Shown one piece after another: positions 16,673 to 25,255 of a DNA stretch of 64,000 bases (positions within the stretch are counted from its first letter, which is position 1; each line of letters opens with the position of its first letter). Where the stretch lies: NCBI RefSeq assembly GCF_009827305.1, contig NZ_WTYJ01000002.1, positions 186,001 through 250,000 of the forward strand, in the 5' to 3' direction. The position numbers and the translations under genes were made by a program. The DNA is from Croceibacterium xixiisoli. GTDB lineage: Bacteria; Pseudomonadota; Alphaproteobacteria; Sphingomonadales; Sphingomonadaceae. The notes beneath the pieces were generated by a model, which was not told the DNA's origin, ran no database searches, and worked only from the letters and a program-made list of their open reading frames with translations.

Positions 16673-19231
16673 TTAGAAATCAACCGCTAGGCGCGCGTAA
16701 TAATAGGCGCCATTGGCCCCTTCGGGATGGATGAAGGAATAGCGGTTGATGCCGTTGACCTGATTGGCGGCAATGAATTGCGCCGGATAGGTATCGAACA
16801 CATTGTTTGCCCCCACCGTGACCCGGGTGGAATCGGTTAGGCGATAGGTGGCTTCGATATTGGTGTAGCCCTTCGCGCCATAGACTTCGTCATTGGCGGC
16901 ATTTGTCGGGTGGACATAGGTGTATTTGCCATAGAACAACTGGTTGAGGGAGGCGGAGAACTTGCCCACTGTCAGATCCGCGCCCAGCACGATCTTGTAT
17001 TCCGGCGTGCCGAGTTCCGGGTTCAGAATCACATTGCGCTGGAACAGCGCGACCGAGCTGACCGTATTGGCGCGCACCCGCTGCACCGTGGTGTCATAAA
17101 GGCTGAACCCGCCTGACAGATCCAGGCTGGCATCCTGCCCCAGCGAAATGCCGTAACGGGCCAGCGTGTCCACGCCGCGGGTGCGCGTGTCCAGGCCATT
17201 GGTGAAGAAGGTGATGCTCTTGTAATCGGGGATGCCTGCGGCCGCCGTGGCTGCTTCCACCACGGCGCCGGTCAGCGCCTGGGTGGTGACGATGCGGTTG
17301 TCGACGTCGATCTGATAGACATCCACCGTCAGGGATGCATTCTCGATCGGGCGCAGCACGAAGCCGGCGGAAATGTTGAGCGCCTTTTCCGGTTCCAGCG
17401 GTCCGCCACCCAGAGCCCGCGCAACGGTGCTGCCAGGGGTAACCTGCCTGGTACGGTTCGGTTCAGGTGTTATGCCTGAATGGTTCCATGTCCCGGCATA
17501 GCCGCTGCTCTGATACGCAAGCTGGCCGACGCTGGGGGCGTGATAGCCATTGCTGACCGTGCCGCGCAGCGCCAGGGCAGGGGAGATGTCATAGCGGGCG
17601 GAGAACTTGCCCGTCGCCGTCCAGCCGAAGTCGGAATAATGTTCGCCGCGACCGGTGATTTCCACCAGCAGTTTGTCCGTCAGATGGAAATCGGCGCCGA
17701 TATAGCCGCTGAACACCTGGCGGTTGCCGCTGGTCACGTCCCACGGGGCATTGCCCTGTTCGGTGCCGCCCCAGCCGGCGGGCTGGCCGGCCTGCGAACC
17801 ATCCAGGATTGGCACGCCGCCGTGGTTCCAGGACTGTTCTTCCCCGATCTTGCTGATCCACCAGCGTTCATGGCGGAAAGCGATGCCGGCCTGCAGCGCG
17901 ATCGGGCGGGCAAGCCCGGCATCGATATCCAGATCGTAATCGAGCGCGCTGGTGAACTGTTCGGCCGTGACCTGACCCGAATAGAGATCGGTCTTGCTAT
18001 CCAGCCCGTAAGAGGGGGAGACGAGGTTGAAATTATGCGTGTCGCGCGCGTGGCGGCCATAGATCAGCGACAGATCGAACCTGCCGCTGGCGCCGGCATC
18101 ATACTTCAGCCCGCCGACGGCCGAGTAATTGTCGTCATAATATTCGCCAACCACCTGGAAACCATCGGGGAAGATCGCGCGGATGTTGGAGGGGGAGGAG
18201 GGAACCTGCGGGTTCACCCAGCTGCGGGTGTTGGTGTTGGCATAGTTGACCCAGCCATAGGCCTGCAGCTGATCGGTCAGATCATAGCCGAAATTGGCCA
18301 GCACGGCGAGATGTTCGACCTGGCCATTGCCCCACTGGCCCACCCGGTCGCGGCCATAGGGTTCGCGCGGGTCGGCGGTGCCGGCGGTGCTGTTGGTCGG
18401 CAGCAGGCTGCCGTCGTCAGCGATCCGGAAATAGCGCGGGCGAATGTCCGGCCCGCTGCGATCGGTGGAACCCCGGCGCGAATAATCGGCGCTGACATTC
18501 AGGAAGCCCCGACCGCCAAGACTTGTGCCGATCCAGCCGCTCAGCGCGCCGGTTTCGCCATCGCCTTTCTTGTAAGTGCCCAGCGTCGCGGTCAGCCCGC
18601 CGCCGCTGTCATTTTCCCGCAGGCCCAGATTGAGCACGCCGGCGATCGCGTCCGAACCATATTGCGCCGATGCGCCGTCCAGCAGCACTTCCACGCGCGA
18701 AATCGCGGCCAGCGGAATGGCGTTGATGTCGGCATAGCCGGCCCCGCCATAGGGGAATGTGCCGCCGGTCGCGACCGAGCCGTGGCGGCGCTTGCCATTG
18801 ACCAGCACCAGCGTGAGATCGGGGTTCTGCCCGCGCAGCGATGCCGATCGGGTGGCGCCGCCGCCGACGCGCGCGGCCGAACCCTGCGGGAAGTTGAAGG
18901 AGGGGGAGATGCGGAACAGGCTCTGCTGCAGCGTGATGGCGCCGCCCTGGTCCAGTTCCTCGCGGGACACCAGATCGATCAGGCTGGCGGCTTCGAGCAC
19001 GCGAGTGCCGCGCCGGGTGCCGACGACGAAAATGCCGTCTTCGCGGCTGTCGTCTGCGGCGGCGCTGGCATCATCGGCGGCTTCGGCGGCGGCGTCAGCG
19101 GTTTCTGCTGCTGCCTCTGCCGTGTCGGCGGCATGGGCGGGAAGGGCGGAGAGACCGGCCAGCAGTGCGGCCAGGCCAATGCCGGAGCGGGCGCCGGAAC
19201 GGATCTTGGTACGGAAATATGCCATTGTCAT
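16673..19231 (-). CDS. TonB-dependent outer-membrane receptor, second locus
   Basis: 852 residues. Signal peptide (LAALLAGLSALPAHAAD), then an unusually Ala/Glu/Asp-rich spacer (repeats of AEAAAETADAAAEAADDASA) before the plug. Plug motifs: GIFVVGTRRG, ITLQQSLFRISPSFNFP, LRGQNPDLTLVLVNGKRRHG and VEVLLDGASAQYGSDAIAGV. The barrel ends YYARLAVDF with the terminal aromatic. An ATG at 19225 is also possible; AGGG fits the one at 19231. It lies 199 bp downstream of a coupled three-gene operon (DUF6152 and two secreted paralogues) on the same strand, which suggests a shared substrate. Confidence 0.92.
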   Translation of the reverse strand: MTMAYFRTKIRSGARSGIGLAALLAGLSALPAHAADTAEAAAETADAAAEAADDASAAADDSREDGIFVVGTRRGTRVLEAASLIDLVSREELDQGGAITLQQSLFRISPSFNFPQGSAARVGGGATRSASLRGQNPDLTLVLVNGKRRHGSVATGGTFPYGGAGYADINAIPLAAISRVEVLLDGASAQYGSDAIAGVLNLGLRENDSGGGLTATLGTYKKGDGETGALSGWIGTSLGGRGFLNVSADYSRRGSTDRSGPDIRPRYFRIADDGSLLPTNSTAGTADPREPYGRDRVGQWGNGQVEHLAVLANFGYDLTDQLQAYGWVNYANTNTRSWVNPQVPSSPSNIRAIFPDGFQVVGEYYDDNYSAVGGLKYDAGASGRFDLSLIYGRHARDTHNFNLVSPSYGLDSKTDLYSGQVTAEQFTSALDYDLDIDAGLARPIALQAGIAFRHERWWISKIGEEQSWNHGGVPILDGSQAGQPAGWGGTEQGNAPWDVTSGNRQVFSGYIGADFHLTDKLLVEITGRGEHYSDFGWTATGKFSARYDISPALALRGTVSNGYHAPSVGQLAYQSSGYAGTWNHSGITPEPNRTRQVTPGSTVARALGGGPLEPEKALNISAGFVLRPIENASLTVDVYQIDVDNRIVTTQALTGAVVEAATAAAGIPDYKSITFFTNGLDTRTRGVDTLARYGISLGQDASLDLSGGFSLYDTTVQRVRANTVSSVALFQRNVILNPELGTPEYKIVLGADLTVGKFSASLNQLFYGKYTYVHPTNAANDEVYGAKGYTNIEATYRLTDSTRVTVGANNVFDTYPAQFIAANQVNGINRYSFIHPEGANGAYYYARLAVDF

Positions 19232-19313
19232 TGTTACCCTGTTGCGGGCGAGCGCCTCCCTTCGCGCGCAAGCGGTGGCGTGCGCGCGTCAGGCTGCTTC
19301 GCATTGTCATGTC

Positions 19314-19350
19314 CGGCGCCCGGGGGTTTCCGCCCCCTGTTCAGGCGCCG
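19314..19350. other. Hairpin between secreted-protein operon and TonB receptor
   Basis: Outer arms CGGCGCC (19314-19320) and GGCGCCG enclose an inner GGGGG-TTTC-CGCCCCC-type stem. There is no T-run, so it may be a processing or attenuating structure rather than a simple terminator. It lies in the 199-bp gap between the two genes. Confidence 0.4.
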
Positions 19351-19430
19351 TTGGTTGTGTGGTGAGCGACCTTTCGGCCGCAGATCAGATGGGTGGGCCG
19401 GACCGGCGCATGAAACAGATCTTCATGGCG

Positions 19431-20438
19431 TTATCGGGCGATGATCGGGCCGACCTGCGGCACGCCGATCGCGCCGCCGCCGAACGGGCCGTTGTTTTCG
19501 ATGCAAATCCGTTCCTGATGTTCGTGCATCAGCGGTTGATCGCTGCCGTCCGGATTTTTCGGGCGGTCGGCCGGGATCACTTCATAATGCCACCCATCGA
19601 TCGCATCGGCTTCGGTATAGCGGCGCGCCGGGACCATGGCGGTCCAGGGGCGGGAATAGACGGTCGGATCGGTGAAAGTGGCGAGGTAATTGTAGCGTTT
19701 GTTGTTGTTGTCGAAGACATAGCGTTCCTCGACCACGGCATTTTCGCTCATGTAATCGCCCGAACGGCCGAACAGCGCCTTGCCATTGTTGTTCTGCACC
19801 CGGACGACCAGCGTGTTGCCTTCCCAATGGCCGTGCGAATCCCCGTTCCACAGCTTGATGCTGTCAGGCAGGAACGGCTTCTCATCCAGGCGGATGATGC
19901 GGGTGCCCGATTGAAACAGGAACAGCACCACGCCCGGATATTGGCGGATTTCATAGCCATGCCAGAAGAAGCTTTTCGGCACGCCGCCCGGGGCGCAGCG
20001 CACCAGCGGTTCCACCAGATGCTGATCGGTCGGGTTGGTGAAGCGGGCGGCGAAATCGGCCTGCAGCGCGGCGGCTGCCGGCAGATAGGGTACGTGCCCA
20101 TCGGCCGGATCGATCACCCGGCTGGGGGCGCGCTGATCCCGCGGCAGGGCGAATTGGCGCGATGGTTCGCCCGGCGGGCCACCCTGCGGATCGGTGAAAT
20201 TGCTGTGATTGGCGATGGTGTTGGACCAATGGCCGGAGACGTCGGGCTGGCCATCGGGCAGGCGCGCGCCGGTCCATTCGCCCGATGCGATCGGGTCCAT
20301 GGTGCCGCTCCAGCGGTTCTGCATCACCGTTTCGGGATTGGGCGCGACGGCCTGCTGCGCCAGCGCGGATGCCGGCAGGGTGGCGGCAGCGATCAGCGCC
20401 AAAGCCGCGACGGATAGGCGGTGGGAATATCCGGTCAT
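19431..20438 (-). CDS. Secreted protein, paralogue of the next two (WxGxTLVV/PWT family)
   Basis: About 335 residues with a signal peptide ending ASALAQQ. It shares with the adjacent 20438-21304 product and with 47214-48422 the blocks W-x-G-x-TLVV (HWEGNTLVVRVQNNN) and DP-x-V-Y-x-x-PWT (FTDPTVYSRPWTAMVP), plus a YxPGVVLFLFQSGTR-like segment. The fold is probably beta-rich; no enzymatic motif is obvious. The ATG overlaps the upstream stop (TGATG; a GTG one codon earlier is possible), so it is translationally coupled. Periplasmic or outer-membrane location is inferred from the signal peptide. Confidence 0.75.
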   Translation of the reverse strand: MTGYSHRLSVAALALIAAATLPASALAQQAVAPNPETVMQNRWSGTMDPIASGEWTGARLPDGQPDVSGHWSNTIANHSNFTDPQGGPPGEPSRQFALPRDQRAPSRVIDPADGHVPYLPAAAALQADFAARFTNPTDQHLVEPLVRCAPGGVPKSFFWHGYEIRQYPGVVLFLFQSGTRIIRLDEKPFLPDSIKLWNGDSHGHWEGNTLVVRVQNNNGKALFGRSGDYMSENAVVEERYVFDNNNKRYNYLATFTDPTVYSRPWTAMVPARRYTEADAIDGWHYEVIPADRPKNPDGSDQPLMHEHQERICIENNGPFGGGAIGVPQVGPIIAR

Positions 20439-21304
20439 CACTGGCCTTCCTCTTGCGCAGGGCGGGCTGCCACGGATTTTTCCACATTGTGCGGATAATA
20501 ATCGGCATAGGGCAGGGTGTGGCAGTAATCCTCGATCAGCTGGAAATCGCGGTCGCGCCGGCGGTGCAGCAGCACTTCCAGCGTCCAGGGCTGGGAGAAT
20601 ACTTCGGGATCTTCGACCGTCGCCTGATAGGCGATGGTGTTGGCATCAATGAAGTTCCAGCGTTCCACCACATGCAATTTTTCGCCGTGGTAATTGCCGG
20701 AACGATCGAGCCAAGTTTCGGCATTGAAATGGGTCACATCGACCACCAGCGTATCGCCGTCCCAGCTGGCGCGGGAATCGCCGAGCCAATAGTTTTCCTG
20801 CAGCACGCCGGGGTGCAGCGTACCATTGGTGTAAATGGTGCGGACCTGATGGCCGAACTGATGCACCAGCGTCAGATCATTGTCCCGCTGGAAGATCTGG
20901 AATGGCGCCGGGTAATAGACGCTGCGCGGCACGCCCAGCGTCCAGCACTTCAGGCGCGGATCGTCTTCGGCGCGGGCTTCGAAATTGGCCTGCTGCTGCT
21001 CGCGCGCTTCGGGCAGATAGGGCAGCTTGCCGCCCGTCGCGCCATCGATCACCACCCCGGCAGAGGGCGGCGCGTCGCGCCGGCCTTCATGCGGTTCCAG
21101 ATCGTAATCCGCCTCGCTCAGTGTCTGCCACACGCCCGAAAAATCGGGGTGGCCATTGGCCAGGCGCGGGATGGCTGCTGCTGCGGCTGTCTGGCTGGCA
21201 GCGGGTGCGGCGTTCTGCGCCAGCACCGGCGCGGGCAAGGCGAGCGCGGCGGCAAGAACCGCCAGCGCTGCCGTACCCTGCAGGAAAGGGCGAAATCCGA
21301 TCAC
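20438..21304 (-). CDS. Secreted protein, WxGxTLVV/PWT family
   Basis: 288 residues from a GTG start that overlaps the DUF6152 stop as GTGA. Signal peptide ALALPAPVLAQ. The mature part contains HPDFSGVWQT, SRASWDGDTLVVDVTHFNAE, and VEDPEVFSQPWTLEVLLHRR, aligning with the downstream paralogue and the distant one at 47214-48422. Proteins of this kind occur beside DUF6152 genes in soil and aquatic bacteria and have no established biochemical role that I know of. Middle gene of a coupled three-gene operon. Confidence 0.75.
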   Translation of the reverse strand: MIGFRPFLQGTAALAVLAAALALPAPVLAQNAAPAASQTAAAAAIPRLANGHPDFSGVWQTLSEADYDLEPHEGRRDAPPSAGVVIDGATGGKLPYLPEAREQQQANFEARAEDDPRLKCWTLGVPRSVYYPAPFQIFQRDNDLTLVHQFGHQVRTIYTNGTLHPGVLQENYWLGDSRASWDGDTLVVDVTHFNAETWLDRSGNYHGEKLHVVERWNFIDANTIAYQATVEDPEVFSQPWTLEVLLHRRRDRDFQLIEDYCHTLPYADYYPHNVEKSVAARPAQEEGQ

Positions 21305-21732
21305 TGGCCGCGACCCCGGCGCAGGGTCGGCGCATCGGGCGCGCTACCGACCTGGACCTTGCGGCCACCGGGCAGGTCCACTTCCTGGGCATAACCGAAC
21401 GGGCCGGTGTTCTTCGACCGGAAGCCGGCGATATGCACGGTGGAGCCGATCGGCACATCGGTGCGGCTGATGTCCTTGGCCGCCAGCACGCTGGGCGATC
21501 CGAATTCGAAGCCCCAATTGGTGGTGGTGCCATTCGGGTTGCGCACATCCACGAACAGCCAGGCATGCGGATTGACGAAGCGGACCTTGGTCACGCGGCC
21601 CTGCACCTCGACCGGGCGGGCAACGTCGAATTCGGATGCGAAGGAATGGTGGGCAAAGCTCTGAGTGGCGATGCCGAGCGATAGGGCGGCGATGCCGGCT
21701 GCTGCCACGACGCCAAAAATGGTTGTCTTCAT
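21301..21732 (-). CDS. DUF6152 family periplasmic protein
   Basis: 143 residues. Signal peptide (IATQSFA) followed directly by AHHSFASEFD, the hallmark of DUF6152, then VEVQGRVTKVRFVNPHAWLF, typical of the family's small beta barrel. The two histidines at the mature N-terminus could bind metal, but that is inference. First gene of a minus-strand operon with two secreted paralogues; the next gene overlaps by 4 bp. The operon ends shortly before a TonB receptor gene. A role in periplasmic handling of an imported compound is only suggested by the context. Confidence 0.82.
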   Translation of the reverse strand: MKTTIFGVVAAAGIAALSLGIATQSFAHHSFASEFDVARPVEVQGRVTKVRFVNPHAWLFVDVRNPNGTTTNWGFEFGSPSVLAAKDISRTDVPIGSTVHIAGFRSKNTGPFGYAQEVDLPGGRKVQVGSAPDAPTLRRGRGQ

Positions 21733-22273
21733 GTTCTAGTCTCCTCGGCCACCATGTCGGTCACCCTGTGGTGTGCCAATTGATCACCCCGGGGCCGGCG
21801 GGCCCGCAGGACGCGAAGCATCGCGCCCGGCATTGGTCCCCAGGGGGGAACATGTCGGGCGAATGGATGGATGGTGATGGATGCAGGACGGCTGATGCCG
21901 CCCCGTTTGCGACCGGCCCGACAGTGCATGTCAGGGAGAGGGAGGCCGGACGAAACGGGGGCGGATCAGACCAGGCCTGAGCCCGTGGCGATAGCGCAGG
22001 CCACGCCCGATACGGGCGCGACGGGACCGGGTGTTACGCGACAACCGGATAGGGCCGCAGTTGACGGGGGCGACCTGCGCTGTGCCTTGGGGGTCAGTGT
22101 GCCATTTTCATCATACGCATCGTATCACCTCACCGTGGAGGGAACACGACACCGGGCGTGGTCGCCTGGGCATCGCGCGCTTTAGCCTTTGGTAACGCGG
22201 AGCAAGCTGCTTTCCCGATCAAAAGCCGCGGATCCCGGGGGACGAAACGGAGGCTGGGATCAGCTGCCTCACG

Positions 22274-22298
22274 AATCTCAACTAATTCGATTGAGATT
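22274..22298. promoter_or_regulatory. Operator-like palindrome, copy 2
   Basis: AATCTCAA and TTGAGATT form perfect 8-bp arms around CTAATTCGA. Its inner 17 bp (22278-22294) match the palindrome before the first TonB receptor at 14 of 17 positions. It lies about 155 bp upstream of the MFS gene and 540 bp upstream of the DUF6152 operon. A dimeric regulator outside the window is the likely reader. Confidence 0.55.
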
Positions 22299-22400
22299 GC
22301 GCGTCAAGCGAGTCTGCTGAAACTGAGGCGCAAGAGGTTCTATCAGCGGGCCCAGTACAGCTTTCGTACAACTTTGGCGCAACGGCCAGCGGATGCGGGA

Positions 22401-22429
22401 TTGAAACTATACAAACATGTTTGTATAGT
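22401..22429 (+). promoter_or_regulatory. Sigma-70-type promoter of the MFS gene
   Basis: TTGAAA at 22401-22406 and TATAGT at 22424-22429 are separated by exactly 17 bp. The predicted transcript start is near 22436, giving a leader of about 18 nt before the ATG at 22454, with GGAG at 22444-22447. The palindrome at 22404-22431 covers almost the whole promoter. Confidence 0.65.
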
Positions 22430-22431
22430 TT
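22404..22431. promoter_or_regulatory. Perfect 28-bp palindrome, likely TetR operator
   Basis: Left half AAACTATACAAACA, right half TGTTTGTATAGTTT; all 28 positions are self-complementary. Length and symmetry suit a TetR-family dimer pair, and the TetR gene overlapping the end of the MFS gene is the natural candidate. Binding here would block the promoter hexamers at 22401-22429. Confidence 0.75.
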
Positions 22432-22453
22432 GCGCGCTATTTTGGAGTCTCCC

Positions 22454-24028
22454 ATGTCTGCCGTGCCCAATCGCTGGGGCGTGCTGTTGCTGGTGTCTGC
22501 CGGCCTGCTGCTCGTAACCCTCGACAATTCCATCCTTTACACCGCCTTGCCGACGCTGACGCGCGAACTGGATGCCGGATCGTCGGCCATGCTGTGGATC
22601 GTCAATGCCTATCCGCTGGTGATGGCCGGGCTATTGCCGGGGGCGGGCACGCTGGGGGATCGGTTCGGCCATCGCTGGCTGTTCCTGGCCGGGCTGGCGA
22701 TCTTCGGGCTGGCATCGCTGCTGGCTGCCTTTGCCCCATCGGCGGCGATGCTGATCGGCGCGCGGGCCCTGCTGGCGGTCGGGGCGGCGGCGATGATGCC
22801 GGCCACGCTGTCGCTGATCCGCATCAGCTTTGCCGATGAGCGGGAACGCCATCTGGCGATTGCCGTCTGGGGATCGCTGGCGATCGTGGGCGCGGCACTG
22901 GGGCCGGTGATCGGCGGGCTGCTGCTGTCGCATTTCTGGTGGGGATCGGTGTTTCTGATCAATGTGCCGGTGGTGGTGCTGACCTTCGTGGCTGGCTGGT
23001 TGATCGCGCCGTCCAATCCGGTCGATGAAGGCCGGGCCGTGGCGCCATGGGATGGCTGGTCTTCGGTGCTGGCGCTGGTGACGCTGGCGGGTCTGGTGCT
23101 GGCCATCAAGCAGGCCGCCCATGCCGCGCAGGACATGGTGCAGGGTGCAGCCGGAAGCGGTCAGGCGCTGGTGCTGCCGCTGGTGGCGCTGGCTGCTGCG
23201 CTGGTGGCCGGGGTGCTGTTCGCCCGGCGGCAGGCGCGGCTGGCGCATCCGTTGATCGATTTTGCGCTGTTCCGTAACCCTGCCTTTCTGGCCGGGGTGC
23301 TCGCGGCCGGCTTCGTGCTGTTCGCGCTGGCGGGGCTGCAATTGATCATCACCCAGCGGTTCCAGCTGGTGGATGGGATGAGCCCGATGCACGCCGGCCT
23401 GCTGGTATCGGCGATCGCGGTGGGCGCGCTGCCGACGGCGCTGCTGGGCGGGGCGCTGCTTCATCGGCTGGGGCTACCGCTGCTGATGAGCGGCGGCATG
23501 GCGCTGGCGGCCGGCGCGGTGGTGCTGGCGGCGCTGGTGATGGCGCAGCCCGATGCTCCGCTCGCCTGGCTGGTGGCGACGTTGTGCCTGGCGGGGGCTG
23601 GCATCGGCGCGACCATCTCGGTCGCGTCGAGCGCGATCATGAACCACGCCCCCGTGCACCGCGCCGGCATGGCCGCCTCTGTGGAGGAGGTTTCTTATGA
23701 GCTGGGCGGGCTGGCGGCGGTGGCGCTGCTCGGCAGCCTGCTGCCCGCGCTCTACAGCATCGGCCTGCAACTGCCGCCCGGCGCGCCGGAGGCCGCACGC
23801 GGCGGGATCGTCGCGGCGCTGGAACTGGCCGGTTCGGCAGCGGATGGCGCCGCCCTGCGCATGGCGGCGGCCACCGCGTTTGACGCCGCCTTCCTGAAAG
23901 TGCTTTGGCTGATTGCGGCCATGCTGGCGACCGGCGCGCTGGTGACGGCGCGCCTGCTGCGCCGCAACGCACCGGTCGCAGCACCGGACACAACACAGGA
24001 GAGCGCCATTGCGTGCGAGCAAGCGTGA
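22454..24028 (+). CDS. MFS drug exporter, DHA2/14-TM type (SmvA-like)
   Basis: 524 residues with about 14 hydrophobic segments. Motif A-like GDRFGHRWLF, motif D1-like LDNSILYTALP at the first helix, and the antiporter motif C as GAALGPVIGG place it in the DHA2 drug:proton antiporters. It should sit in the inner membrane and expel toxic cations or hydrophobic compounds; the substrate is not deducible. The TetR gene overlaps its last 20 bp, and a perfect palindrome covers the promoter, so substrate-induced derepression is likely. This layout resembles the SmvA/SmvR pair. Confidence 0.9.
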   Translation: MSAVPNRWGVLLLVSAGLLLVTLDNSILYTALPTLTRELDAGSSAMLWIVNAYPLVMAGLLPGAGTLGDRFGHRWLFLAGLAIFGLASLLAAFAPSAAMLIGARALLAVGAAAMMPATLSLIRISFADERERHLAIAVWGSLAIVGAALGPVIGGLLLSHFWWGSVFLINVPVVVLTFVAGWLIAPSNPVDEGRAVAPWDGWSSVLALVTLAGLVLAIKQAAHAAQDMVQGAAGSGQALVLPLVALAAALVAGVLFARRQARLAHPLIDFALFRNPAFLAGVLAAGFVLFALAGLQLIITQRFQLVDGMSPMHAGLLVSAIAVGALPTALLGGALLHRLGLPLLMSGGMALAAGAVVLAALVMAQPDAPLAWLVATLCLAGAGIGATISVASSAIMNHAPVHRAGMAASVEEVSYELGGLAAVALLGSLLPALYSIGLQLPPGAPEAARGGIVAALELAGSAADGAALRMAAATAFDAAFLKVLWLIAAMLATGALVTARLLRRNAPVAAPDTTQESAIACEQA

Positions 24029-24548
24029 GGAGATTCTCGACAGCATCGTCGGGCTGATCGAGGACAAGGGCGTGACCGGCATCACTTTCGATGCCGTGGC
24101 CGAACGGTCTGGCGTCACGCGCGGCGGGCTGATCTATCACTTCCCCTCCCGCGCGGCGCTGGTGCAGGCGATCCACGAACATATGGTCCACCGGTGGGAA
24201 GCCGATCTGGCCGTGGCCCTGGGCAAGCCGGCGGGGGAGGGCAATGCCGCCGAACGCGAAGCAGCCTATATCCGCGTGTCATGCAAGGCGGCGACGCGCG
24301 GCGAATTGCTGATGATGCTGGAAAGCGCAGGCGATGCCGCGCTGGTGCAATTATGGGCCGATGCCGTCGATCACTGGACCCCGCCGGTGCCGGCCCCGGA
24401 AGACGAGGCCGGCGTCAGCCGCTTCATCGCCCGCCTCGCGGCGGATGGGCTGTGGATCAGCGATGTGCTGTCGTTCCATCCGATTCCGCCCGAATTGAAA
24501 CGCAAGATCGCCGAACGGCTGGAAGCGATGATCGGACAGGGCGAATAG
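24009..24548 (+). CDS. TetR family repressor, probable controller of the MFS exporter
   Basis: 179 residues from a TTG start at 24009 with AGGAGAG about 7 bp upstream. The N-terminal helix-turn-helix is clear: GITFDAVAERSGVTRGGLIY then HFPSRAALVQAIHEHM. The C-terminal ligand-binding part resembles TetR_C domains with a conserved Trp pair. The 20-bp overlap with the exporter gene indicates coupled expression. It is expected to bind the 22404-22431 palindrome and so regulate both genes; this is inference from location and symmetry. Confidence 0.88.
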   Translation: MRASKREEILDSIVGLIEDKGVTGITFDAVAERSGVTRGGLIYHFPSRAALVQAIHEHMVHRWEADLAVALGKPAGEGNAAEREAAYIRVSCKAATRGELLMMLESAGDAALVQLWADAVDHWTPPVPAPEDEAGVSRFIARLAADGLWISDVLSFHPIPPELKRKIAERLEAMIGQGE

Positions 24549-24628
24549 CTGCCGTTTTTCGGCCTTGCTTTGCCTTTACCCGGCGCGACCAAGAGGCGAT
24601 TTGCCCGTGCCAATGGAGTCCCCTGCCC

Positions 24629-25246
24629 ATGACGACCCTGTTCTATTCGCCCGGCGCCTGTTCGCTGGCCGTGCATATCACGCTGGAATGGATCGGCTCC
24701 CCCTATGAAGCGGTGCGGGTGAAGACCGGGTCGGCGGAACTGAAGGCGGTCAATCCCAGCGGCGCGGTGCCGGCTTTGCGGGAAGATGATGGCTGGGTGC
24801 TGACGCAGGCCGGGGCGATCCTGGAATATCTGGCGGCCAAGCATGGCGGTGCGCGGCTGGATGGCGGTGGGGATCTGCGGTCCCGCGCGGAACTGCATCG
24901 CTGGTGCAGCTTCATGACCAGCGATCTGCACGCTGCCTTCTGGCCGGTGTTCATGCCTGCCCGCTACACCACCGACAGCAGCGACGCGGCCAGGGCGGCG
25001 GTGATCGCCGCCGGGCTGGCGCTGGTGCGCAAGCAGATCGGCGTGCTGGATGCGCATCTGGCCGGGCGCGAATGGATTCTGGACGGCGGGCGATCGGTGG
25101 CCGATGCCTATGCTTTCCCGATGATCCGCTGGGCCCGGGCCAAGCTGGATGACGGGCTGGTGGCTTTCCCCCACGTGCAGGCGCTGCATGACCGGCTGGC
25201 CGCCGATCCGGCGGTGCAGACCGTGCTGGAACGCGAACGCGGCTAG
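24629..25246 (+). CDS. Beta-class glutathione S-transferase
   Basis: 205 residues. The start LFYSPGACSLAVHITLEW carries the beta-class GST signature with the catalytic-type Cys11. The NPSGAVPALREDDGW cis-proline loop and LTQAGAILEYLA follow, then the helical C-terminal domain with the VADAYAFPMIRW capping motif. The family conjugates or exchanges glutathione on electrophiles in the cytoplasm. It is about 80 bp downstream of the TetR gene and could belong to the same stress response, though a separate promoter is possible. Confidence 0.9.
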   Translation: MTTLFYSPGACSLAVHITLEWIGSPYEAVRVKTGSAELKAVNPSGAVPALREDDGWVLTQAGAILEYLAAKHGGARLDGGGDLRSRAELHRWCSFMTSDLHAAFWPVFMPARYTTDSSDAARAAVIAAGLALVRKQIGVLDAHLAGREWILDGGRSVADAYAFPMIRWARAKLDDGLVAFPHVQALHDRLAADPAVQTVLERERG

Positions 25247-25255
25247 GGCGCGCGG

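Larger units (their letters stand above)
21733..22453. other. Long divergent intergenic region
   Basis: 721 bp between the DUF6152 operon and the MFS gene. Short frames here have no ribosome site or family motif and are not called. The right third carries the 25-bp palindrome at 22274-22298 and the promoter with operator at 22401-22431. Nothing definite is seen between 21733 and 22270. Confidence 0.6.

Noticed and set aside
21636-22185. Short plus-strand frames in the DUF6152-MFS gap
   Set aside because: No ribosome site, no signal or motif; one begins inside the DUF6152 gene antisense.
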